Source: Planctomycetaceae bacterium (lineage in GTDB: Bacteria > Planctomycetota > Planctomycetia > Pirellulales > UBA1268). From it: a stretch of DNA of 5,036 nucleotides. A program made the position numbers and the translations under genes. Below are positions 1-5,036 of this stretch, piece after piece. A model generated the notes under the pieces. It did no database searches and was not told where the DNA came from. It was given only the letters and a program-made list of their open reading frames with translations. How positions within the stretch are numbered: position 1 is the first letter of the stretch; each line of letters starts with the position of its first letter. The stretch spans positions 4,316 to 9,351 of the forward strand of contig NZNR01000048.1 in assembly GCA_002694955.1 (NCBI GenBank), given 5' to 3'.

Positions 1-246
1 GAATCGGGACAATTGGTCCTGGCTGGTCAATCGGCGGAAAGTGGCCAGAGTCGCGTGGAGATGCCCATTGACCATAGCGGTGAAACCGTACAGATCAAAC
101 TAGATCCTCGCTTTGTCAGTGAATTCCTTCGAGTTCTTGATCCAGCAACTTCCATTGATGTCGAACTCACAGATGGTCAGAGTGCGTGTGTTTACCGAAC
201 TGAGGATGGTTATGGGTACTGTGTCATGCCGTTAGCAGCTGATTAG
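1..246 (+). CDS. dnaN: DNA polymerase III beta subunit (sliding clamp), C-terminal fragment
   Basis: This is the last 81 codons of the beta sliding clamp, the ring that tethers DNA polymerase III and other replication and repair proteins to DNA. The reading frame is open from base 1, so the gene begins to the left of the window and the in-frame TTG at 13 is not a start. What shows the identity is the third clamp domain: a strand reading LVLAGQSAESG, an IKLDPRFVSEFLRVLD stretch matching the family's helix (usual form, N/D-PxYLLDALKAL), a DVELTDGQSACVYR strand (usual form, LxLxDxxxPxxI), and the terminal YCVMPLAAD, which corresponds to the family's characteristic YxVMPMRL ending. The stop is TAG at 244-246. 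The following gene is co-directional and related in function, being DciA-like and followed by gyrB, which supports the call. Only the end is visible, so the clamp's full length and its DNA-facing residues cannot be judged. Confidence 0.92.
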   Translation, partial: ESGQLVLAGQSAESGQSRVEMPIDHSGETVQIKLDPRFVSEFLRVLDPATSIDVELTDGQSACVYRTEDGYGYCVMPLAAD

Positions 247-310
247 TACTGTGGTCTACAGAGGAACAACCATTGTGCCTTCAGTGTCTCTACCTTGGAA
301 AACCAGCAGA

Positions 311-619
311 ATGACAGACCCACGAACCCTCGGAAATGTTTTGTCGAGGTTAATGGCCAGAACTGGGTACGACCGTGAGCAAGGGAGTGATGCATTACGC
401 TCTGCGTGGGAGCGTGTCGCCCCAGAAAGTTTGCAAGGTGTCTCTCAGGCAGGTGTTGTACGTCGAGGCATTCTCGAAGTCTTTGTAACTCATTCAGCAC
501 TGGTGCAGGAAATGGGCTTTCATAAACATGAAGTCATTAAAAAACTCCAGTCACTGCTGCCATCAGAGGGGATTACTGATATTCGCTGTCGCCTCCTCAT
601 TGAAGCCGGTCAAAAGTAA
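311..619 (+). CDS. dciA: DUF721 / DciA-like protein (probable replicative helicase loader)
   Basis: A small protein of 102 residues of the DUF721 family (PF05258). Family members called DciA help load or operate the replicative helicase DnaB in bacteria that lack DnaC/DnaI. The visible family features are an N-terminal helix LGNVLSRLMARTGYDRE (about residues 7-23), the conserved W of SAWERVAP (residues 31-38), then the core RRGILEVFVTHSALVQEMGF (about 51-70), which matches the usual G-x-L-x-V-x-V-x-S-s-x-x-Q-E-L pattern, and a basic helix KHEVIKKLQSLLP with IRCRL strand near the end. I chose ATG 311 because the family homology begins right there. A longer frame could start at GTG 251, 4 bp after the dnaN stop, but the extra 20 residues look unlike the family. 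No strong Shine-Dalgarno is seen before 311. The gene lies 64 bp after dnaN and 80 bp before gyrB, probably in one operon. The family assignment is solid; the helicase-loading role is inferred from the family. Confidence 0.85.
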   Translation: MTDPRTLGNVLSRLMARTGYDREQGSDALRSAWERVAPESLQGVSQAGVVRRGILEVFVTHSALVQEMGFHKHEVIKKLQSLLPSEGITDIRCRLLIEAGQK

Positions 620-688
620 TGTCGATATATTTCGATCCCGCAAAAACTGTTTAACAAACTTGTATTCCAACCTACTTAATCGTTTTGT

Positions 689-694
689 GAAAGG
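689..694 (+). promoter_or_regulatory. Ribosome binding site of gyrB
   Basis: The sequence GAAAGG sits 5 bases before ATG 700 and is a reasonable Shine-Dalgarno match. It supports ATG 700 as the gyrB start. No such element precedes the first internal ATG of the frame. Confidence 0.55.
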
Positions 695-699
695 CGTCC

Positions 700-3195
700 A
701 TGGCTGAATCAGCACCATCTCCTGCAGAAGATCCATCAGAAGCAGGTTATACCAGTACTGACTTAAAGCATCTCTCTGATCGTGAGCATGTCCGAGAACG
801 GTTTGGAATGTATATAGGTGACAACACGTCACGTGGACTCCATCACCTGGTCTATGAAGTCGTTGATAACTCAATTGATGAGTGTATGGCCAAATATGCA
901 TATCGAGTAGCAGTGACAGTCAATGTTGATGGTAGTGTGACCGTTGAAGATGACGGTCGAGGGATCCCAACAGGTATTCATGAGCAGCTTTCAGAGGAGA
1001 TGGATCGCGAAGTATCGACTCTTGAGGGTGTGATGACTGTGCTCAAATTTGGAGGAAAGTTTGAGAAAGGCGCGTACCAGACATCTGGTGGTCTCCATGG
1101 TGTTGGTGTGACAGTCGTCAACTTTCTTTCTGAGTGGTGTGAAGTTGAGGTATCTCGAGACGGGCATCTTTGGCAGCAGGAGTACCAGCGGGGAGAGCCA
1201 ACCGGGCCGGTTAGGAAAATGGGCACGGCGACTGCGACAGGTACGAAGACAACATTTAAACCAGATCCTCAGATTTTTCCGCAGACTAAATTTTCCTGGG
1301 ATGTCCTTTCTCGCCGCCTTCAAGAACTAGCATTTCTCAATTCTGGTGTGCGGATTGTCTTTACCGATGCTTCGAGTGGCCAGACGGAGGAATACCATTA
1401 TGAGAGAGGTGTTGAAGAATTTGTTGAATGGTTAAATAGGTCAAGTGACGCCATCCATCCCGATGTCATTTGTCTTCAAGGTGAGACAGAGGGTGTCGCC
1501 TGGGATATCGCGCTTCAATACACCGGAGACTTTACAGAAAATGTACACAGTTATGTAAATAACATTTCTACGAATGAGGGTGGAACGCATGTTTCTGGTT
1601 TTCGTTCAGCACTTACTCGAAGTCTCAATTCCTATGGCAAGAAAACAGGAATGTATAAGGACTTAGTGCCAACAGGTGATGATGTACGAGAAGGGATCAC
1701 AGCTGTTGTGAGCGTGCGAGTTGCGGAGCCGCAATTTGAAGGACAAACCAAGACAAAGCTTGGCAATAATGAAGTCGAGAGCATCATTACCTCAGCCGTG
1801 GGTGAATTTCTTGGTAAATACCTTGAAGAACATCCCAAGAGCGCAAAAGCTATTGTCCAGAAAGGTGTTCTCGCAGCTGAAGCACGTACTGCCGCTCAAA
1901 AAGCAAAAGCACTTCTCCGTGAACGGAAAGGTGCGCTCTCGGGTGGTGGTCTACCCGGTAAACTTCGTGACTGCACCAGTAAAGATGTTGATAAATGTGA
2001 AATCTATCTCGTTGAGGGTGATTCAGCAGGTGGTTCAGCTGAGGGTGGCCGCCTCCGTGAATATCAGGCAATTCTTCCTCTTCGGGGAAAAATTATCAAT
2101 GCGTATAAAAGTCGTGAGGACAAAGTTCTTGCGAACGAAGAAGTCCGCAGTGTCATTTCAGCAATAGGAGCAGGCATTGGGCCAGAGGCAGATCTTTCAA
2201 AGCGACGATACGACAAAGTTGTCATTATGACGGATGCTGATGTTGATGGTTCGCATATCCGTACGCTCTTACTGACCTTTTTCTATAGACAGATGTACCA
2301 ATTGGTTGTTTCTGGACACGTCTATGTTGCCCAACCACCGCTCTTTCGTGTGCGCAACAAGAAGCAGGTTTACTATGTGCAAACAGAAGAAGAAATGAAG
2401 CAACAACTGCTTGATCAAGGCCTCGGAGAAGGTGTCTTCTTGCCAGGTGATGGCCGGGAGTTAGCTGGAGAGGAGATGCAGAAACTCTGTCGAACGTTGG
2501 CTGGATTAGAAGACGCCCTTGTCGCGCTTGAACGTCGAGGCATTAGCTTACGTGACCATGCGGATCGACGTGACTCAGATACGAAAATGCTCCCGATGTA
2601 TCATGTCTTTTTTGGCACTGAAGAGCATTGGTTTACGAGTCGTGACCAGCTTGAGGCATTTGTTGAATCAAAAGAGAAAATCACAGGTGGTGAATTAGAG
2701 GCTGGAAAAGCTGATGAAAACAAACCAGGTGGAGGTGGTGCAGCCGATCCGGAATCAGCTGACCATCAACTCATTGTTATCGATCTTCATGAGGTCCGCA
2801 GCATTAATGCGGGGCTTAAAGAGCTCGATTCGATGGGGTTTGGAATCGAGTCTCTCATGCCTGAAGACCGAACTGGTACAGAAGAACCTCGGTACAAGCT
2901 GCGTCGTGGTGAAAATATGATAGGGCTTGAAGATTTACGAGGTCTTCTTGCAGCGGTAAGGCGTGCTGGTGAAAAGGGCTTAGCAATCACCCGTTTCAAA
3001 GGTCTTGGTGAAATGAATGCTGAGGAGCTCCGGGAGACAACACTCGACCCATCAAACCGTACGCTTCTTCGTGTCACGATGGAAGATGCGGCAGCTGCCC
3101 ATGAACTTTTTCGTACGTTGATGGGAGAGAAAGTCGAGCCTCGTCGTGAGTTTATTGAGCGGAATGCTCTCGATGTAAGAAATCTCGATGTGTAA
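700..3195 (+). CDS. gyrB: DNA gyrase subunit B (ATPase/TOPRIM subunit), complete
   Basis: GyrB is the ATP-driven half of the A2B2 gyrase that adds negative supercoils to DNA ahead of replication forks and transcription. The 831-residue frame is complete and holds every landmark. The GHKL ATPase domain has YEVVDN with the catalytic Glu at E53 and Mg-binding N57, EDDGRGIP with D84, the SGGLHGVG lid at 129-136, R153 (equivalent to the novobiocin-contacting R136 of E. coli), and the transducer QTK lysine at K351. The TOPRIM domain has LVEGDSAGGSA with metal-binding E439, ILPLRGKI at 458-465, and TDADVDGSH with D512 and D514. The tail has FKGLGEMN (766-773), MGEKVEPRR and ends NALDVRNLDV, the usual GyrB finish. 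Relative to E. coli (from memory) there are about 6 extra residues at 94-109, and a different insert at about 575-735 with a Gly/Glu-rich linker (663-688). The ending and length rule out ParE. Upstream is the DciA-like gene; no gyrA follows, and a convergent gene ends 7 bp downstream. A weak possible promoter is TTAACA (651-656) with CTTAAT (675-680). Confidence 0.98.
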   Translation: MAESAPSPAEDPSEAGYTSTDLKHLSDREHVRERFGMYIGDNTSRGLHHLVYEVVDNSIDECMAKYAYRVAVTVNVDGSVTVEDDGRGIPTGIHEQLSEEMDREVSTLEGVMTVLKFGGKFEKGAYQTSGGLHGVGVTVVNFLSEWCEVEVSRDGHLWQQEYQRGEPTGPVRKMGTATATGTKTTFKPDPQIFPQTKFSWDVLSRRLQELAFLNSGVRIVFTDASSGQTEEYHYERGVEEFVEWLNRSSDAIHPDVICLQGETEGVAWDIALQYTGDFTENVHSYVNNISTNEGGTHVSGFRSALTRSLNSYGKKTGMYKDLVPTGDDVREGITAVVSVRVAEPQFEGQTKTKLGNNEVESIITSAVGEFLGKYLEEHPKSAKAIVQKGVLAAEARTAAQKAKALLRERKGALSGGGLPGKLRDCTSKDVDKCEIYLVEGDSAGGSAEGGRLREYQAILPLRGKIINAYKSREDKVLANEEVRSVISAIGAGIGPEADLSKRRYDKVVIMTDADVDGSHIRTLLLTFFYRQMYQLVVSGHVYVAQPPLFRVRNKKQVYYVQTEEEMKQQLLDQGLGEGVFLPGDGRELAGEEMQKLCRTLAGLEDALVALERRGISLRDHADRRDSDTKMLPMYHVFFGTEEHWFTSRDQLEAFVESKEKITGGELEAGKADENKPGGGGAADPESADHQLIVIDLHEVRSINAGLKELDSMGFGIESLMPEDRTGTEEPRYKLRRGENMIGLEDLRGLLAAVRRAGEKGLAITRFKGLGEMNAEELRETTLDPSNRTLLRVTMEDAAAAHELFRTLMGEKVEPRREFIERNALDVRNLDV

Positions 3196-3216
3196 TGAAG
3201 ATCTACGTATCTTCAT
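3195..3216. terminator. Inverted repeat at the gyrB / DUF1080 convergent junction (weak candidate terminator)
   Basis: ATGAAGAT (3195-3202) and ATCTTCAT (3209-3216) are perfect inverted repeats of 8 bases around the loop CTACGT. They lie between and across the two convergent stop codons (gyrB TAA ends at 3195; the DUF1080 stop TAG on the other strand is 3203-3205, in the loop). A bidirectional terminator would make sense here. Against it, the stem has only two G-C pairs and neither side is followed by a run of T. A second small repeat, CAAGA-A-TCTTG, follows at 3217-3227. Confidence 0.3.
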
Positions 3217-3856
3217 CAAGAATCTTGAGCCGGACATTTTTGAGCCAGACGGCATAGCCATGATCTTGGAAAGCGAATCCTCCGCGCCTGGATCGCTGCC
3301 CCGCAGCGCCTTCATTCAAGTTGACCTGATTCACGACTTCATCATTTATTGAAACAGTAATCTGATTATCGATGCACCGAATATGCATATGGTTCCACTG
3401 TTTTGCTTGTTTTGAAGCATTCTTCGTTGGTGCATGACCTGGAATGATTCCACCAGCAGCATGGTCGCCAAGTTCTGGCTTCAACCAGAGACTGTTCTCA
3501 AAGAGTTGTACTTCTTTATGGTTCCGATCCTTGAGTTGTGCAAGATCGGGAATGTGAAAATAGAGACCACTGTTCTTTGTCGTACGCCAATCAAAATCAA
3601 TTTCAAAATTTGTGACGTTGACATCTTTTAGGACAAGATAGTTTTCATAGTTCTTCCAGTGCTTATATTCACGTTCAGGAAGGTGGATCACGCCATCGTC
3701 TTGCAACAACCACGCCCCCTTTGTTGTCCAGTTATCAGAAAGATGCTGATTGATAAGGGGTATCCAATCAGTAGCCAAGAGCGGGCTATCGATGAGAAAA
3801 AAACTACCTATAAAAAAAAGCATGCAAAAAATAGTTTGATATTTGCTTCGTAACAT
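3203..3856 (-). CDS. Secreted DUF1080 protein (3-keto-disaccharide hydrolase-like, PF06439)
   Basis: A 217-residue exported protein of the DUF1080 family, a concanavalin-A-like jelly-roll fold now named 3-keto-disaccharide hydrolase in Pfam and very abundant in planctomycetes. Residues 1-28 form a signal peptide: basic start (RSK), a hydrophobic core rich in F, L and I, and a likely cut after LLA28. The mature part shows the family landmarks in order: WIPLINQHLSDNW (31-43, usual form W-x-x-L-F-N-G-x-x-L-x-x-W), NFEIDFDWR (83-91), NSGLYFHIP (95-103), EVQLFEN (115-121), a Gly-rich AAGGIIPG turn (133-140), QWNHMHIR (153-160), GGFAFQDHG (192-200) and VWLKNVRLKIL (203-213). The start is set by a strong AGAGGGAG 5 bases upstream. 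It lies 46 bp downstream of the MEKHLA gene on the same strand and may share its transcript. The family allows a role in cleaving oxidised sugars outside the cytoplasm, but its substrate cannot be read from the sequence, and many family members are uncharacterised. Confidence 0.92.
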   Translation of the reverse strand: MLRSKYQTIFCMLFFIGSFFLIDSPLLATDWIPLINQHLSDNWTTKGAWLLQDDGVIHLPEREYKHWKNYENYLVLKDVNVTNFEIDFDWRTTKNSGLYFHIPDLAQLKDRNHKEVQLFENSLWLKPELGDHAAGGIIPGHAPTKNASKQAKQWNHMHIRCIDNQITVSINDEVVNQVNLNEGAAGQRSRRGGFAFQDHGYAVWLKNVRLKILDEDT

Positions 3857-3861
3857 GGGTG

Positions 3862-3869
3862 CTCCCTCT
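3862..3869 (-). promoter_or_regulatory. Shine-Dalgarno sequence of the DUF1080 gene
   Basis: Read on the minus strand, AGAGGGAG lies 5 bases before ATG 3856. It is the best ribosome binding site in the window and fixes the start so that the whole signal peptide is included. Confidence 0.65.
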
Positions 3870-3902
3870 GTGATACTTGAATGTGAATATGAGAACGCTG
3901 CT

Positions 3903-4379
3903 TCATGTCTGCGGAGTGACAGACGTTACCGAAGCCAGATAATGCCATGTATCGAATGTTGCAGCCTGACCGTAATAGCGTCCATTTTCGTCAGAAATAT
4001 TCCAGATAACCGCCTTTTCAATCTTGAAACGCTTGCCAGTCTTGGAAACTCGAATGCCGGCATAATCATCGATATACCCATTTTTTCTGGTTCTGTCCAA
4101 AAGACGTGCACGCTCATCCCGGTGAACGGGCTCAGCTGTTTTTCGAGACGGCGTCCGAACGAATTCTTCCCAAGTCATCTCCCAGAGGCATAGCGCTTTT
4201 TTGTTCCCGTAATTCAGTATGGGATCGTTCTCTAGTCCATGTGAAACAACAACAAATGGTGCATCAAATAAACAACGAACTCGTTCCTCATGGCTGCCAT
4301 CATGTACAAGTAACTCCCTCCCAAGAAGGGAGGAGAATGAATGTAGAAGAAGTTCGATATGTTGGACAAGATCTCGCAT
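3903..4379 (-). CDS. MEKHLA domain-containing protein (PAS-like), single domain
   Basis: A 158-residue cytoplasmic protein made almost entirely of one MEKHLA domain (PF08670), a PAS-related domain first named from the C-terminus of plant class III HD-ZIP proteins and also found alone in bacteria, where its ligand and role are not settled. Landmarks numbered from ATG 4379: the helix HIELLLHSFSSLLGRELL (7-24), LFDAPFVVVSHGLENDPILNYGN (37-59, the most typical block), ALCLWEMTWEEF (62-73), PSRKTAEPVHRDERARLL (77-94), GYIDDYAGIRVSKTGKRFKIE (101-121), VIWNISDENGRYYGQAATFDTW (124-145). The family's length and its usual N-terminus, beginning shortly before the first helix, favour ATG 4379. The frame could also start at GTG 4391 or TTG 4439, but none of the three has a clear Shine-Dalgarno. 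There is no signal peptide, membrane segment or DNA-binding or kinase domain. It lies upstream of the DUF1080 gene and is divergent from the gene at 4471, so a sensing role for that pair is conceivable but only from position. Confidence 0.92.
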   Translation of the reverse strand: MRDLVQHIELLLHSFSSLLGRELLVHDGSHEERVRCLFDAPFVVVSHGLENDPILNYGNKKALCLWEMTWEEFVRTPSRKTAEPVHRDERARLLDRTRKNGYIDDYAGIRVSKTGKRFKIEKAVIWNISDENGRYYGQAATFDTWHYLASVTSVTPQT

Positions 4380-4470
4380 AATGGAGCTCACAGGGAAGAC
4401 ATTGTCTGCAAAGGAAGTCTCTTCACGTATTCGGGACAAGCAAATTCAAATTTAATGGAAAGATTTTATC
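4380..4470. other. Divergent intergenic region between the MEKHLA gene and the secreted lectin-like gene
   Basis: This 91 bp gap should carry the promoters of both divergent genes, so that the two could be controlled together. On the plus strand TTTAAT (4451-4456) resembles a -10 box, but it sits only 14 bases before ATG 4471 and has no good -35 partner. I found no convincing operator or palindrome. If the MEKHLA gene actually starts at TTG 4439, the gap shrinks to 31 bp. Confidence 0.4.
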
Positions 4471-5036
4471 ATGACCAAACAGAGCACGAGGAATCGAGGA
4501 CGTCTGTTTTTTACTCTGTGTTTCGTGACTCTTGCCTGGAACGTTTCTGATGTATTTGCTCAATCTATACAAGATATGGTATTCGAGGATGATTTTAGTG
4601 ACGGTAGTACGCGATGGGAAACAACAGATTCTGACTCGTGGACACTGACAAAACAGAATGGTCGTGCGGCCTGGGGGCTCAATAAGCGGAAGAGTGATTA
4701 CCAGCCAAAGGTTCGGAGCCCACATAATATAGCGTTAGTCCGGGATCTGGACCTTACCGATACTGTTATTGAGTTTGACGTAAAAAGTACTCGTGACACC
4801 GGCAATCATCGTGACTGCTGTGTGTTCTTTCAATACAAAGACCCAGAACATTTTTATTATGTTCATCTTGGTGCAAAACCCGATCCGCATAGTGGTCAAA
4901 TTATGATAGTGAACGGTGCACCTCGTCGAGCGTTAACAAAAAACAAGAATTTGGTTCCATGGGACGATCAATGGCATCATGTGAGGGTGGAGCGGAATAC
5001 AAAAAGTGGAAAGATAGTGGTCTTCTTTGATGATAT
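4471..5036 (+). CDS. Secreted concanavalin-A-like (LamG/DUF1080-like) protein, N-terminal part
   Basis: The frame is open from ATG 4471 to the right edge (188 codons), so the C-terminus is missing. Residues 1-30 are a signal peptide: a basic stretch with KQSTRNRGR, a hydrophobic core LFFTLCFVTLAW, and a likely cut at VFA30-QS. The mature part reads like a jelly-roll domain: EDDFSDGSTRWE (39-50), an opening strand found in many secreted planctomycete glycan-related proteins, then WTLTKQNGRAAWGL (57-70), VRSPHNIALV (81-90), VIEFDVKSTRD (99-109), CCVFFQYKDPEHFYYVHLG (116-134), QIMIVNGAPR (143-152), WDDQWHHVRVERN (164-176) and KIVVFFDD (181-188). The D-x-x-H-F-Y-Y-V-H-L-G block followed by W-H-x-V-R-V strands is a fold signature seen in this group. 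An adjacent pair C116-C117 is unusual. A weak ribosome site TGGAAAG (4456-4462) precedes the start. Its function is unknown; carbohydrate binding or cleavage is inferred from the fold. It diverges from the MEKHLA gene across a 91 bp gap. Confidence 0.87.
   Translation, partial: MTKQSTRNRGRLFFTLCFVTLAWNVSDVFAQSIQDMVFEDDFSDGSTRWETTDSDSWTLTKQNGRAAWGLNKRKSDYQPKVRSPHNIALVRDLDLTDTVIEFDVKSTRDTGNHRDCCVFFQYKDPEHFYYVHLGAKPDPHSGQIMIVNGAPRRALTKNKNLVPWDDQWHHVRVERNTKSGKIVVFFDD

Noticed and set aside
651..680. Possible gyrB promoter TTAACA (651-656), 18 bases, CTTAAT (675-680)
   Set aside because: The -10 match is weak and the gene may simply be read from an upstream operon promoter; it is mentioned only under gyrB.
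563..901. Open frame of 112 codons on the minus strand across the dciA-like end and gyrB start
   Set aside because: It lies antisense to two well-recognised genes, has no family resemblance, and its residue mix looks like reversed coding sequence.
978..1323. Two minus-strand open frames inside gyrB
   Set aside because: Both are shadows of the GyrB ATPase domain coding sequence; the plus-strand frame is unambiguous.
1721..2167. Plus-strand open frame of 148 codons inside gyrB in another frame
   Set aside because: It overlaps the transducer and TOPRIM coding region of gyrB and is rich in K, R and V as expected of an out-of-frame reading.
3843..4193. Plus-strand open frame of 116 codons
   Set aside because: It is antisense to the MEKHLA gene, whose domain signature on the minus strand is clear.
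4359..4550. Plus-strand frame with an alternative ATG at 4455
   Set aside because: It stops at 4550 and gives a short protein without recognisable features; the frame from ATG 4471 stays open to the end of the window and has a signal peptide.
4423..4725. Minus-strand open frame of 100 codons
   Set aside because: It is antisense to the signal-peptide gene starting at 4471, whose plus-strand frame has both an export signal and jelly-roll strands.
1..5036. Chromosome origin signals (DnaA boxes of the TTATNCACA type)
   Set aside because: The dnaN-gyrB context prompted a search by eye; no cluster of such boxes was seen in the window, so no origin is claimed.

Overview
The window looks like chromosomal DNA from a member of the Planctomycetota, possibly Pirellulales-like. 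This rests on three things recognised by eye, with no database search: the wording of the GyrB sequence around its TOPRIM motifs, a secreted DUF1080 (PF06439) protein, and a second secreted concanavalin-A-like protein of a type typical of planctomycete genomes. The lineage is an inference.

Layout. Bases 1-3195 (+ strand) are a replication block: the 3' end of dnaN (sliding clamp), then a small DUF721/DciA-type gene, then a complete gyrB of 831 codons. All three are co-directional. They resemble the classical dnaA-dnaN-recF-dciA-gyrB neighbourhood, except that no recF lies between the clamp and the DciA-like gene. No gyrA follows gyrB within the window.

Bases 3196-5036 are an accessory-looking block. 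A secreted DUF1080 protein (3203-3856, - strand) converges on gyrB, with only 7 bp between the stop codons and a small imperfect-terminator-like inverted repeat across the junction. A single-domain MEKHLA (PAS-like) protein (3903-4379, - strand) lies 46 bp upstream of it, so the two may be one transcript in the order MEKHLA then DUF1080. A divergent gene starts at 4471 (+ strand) and runs off the right edge. It encodes a signal-peptide protein with a jelly-roll/LamG-like domain.

How the genes fit together. The left block supplies clamp, helicase-loading and supercoiling functions for replication. The right block pairs two predicted exported proteins of carbohydrate-related folds with a cytoplasmic PAS-like domain protein. 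A link between them is possible from gene order but is not shown by the sequence. I saw no RNA genes, insertion sequences, CRISPR arrays or clear DnaA boxes. There is no gene-free stretch longer than about 90 bases. I did not find convincing evidence of a wholly new system here.
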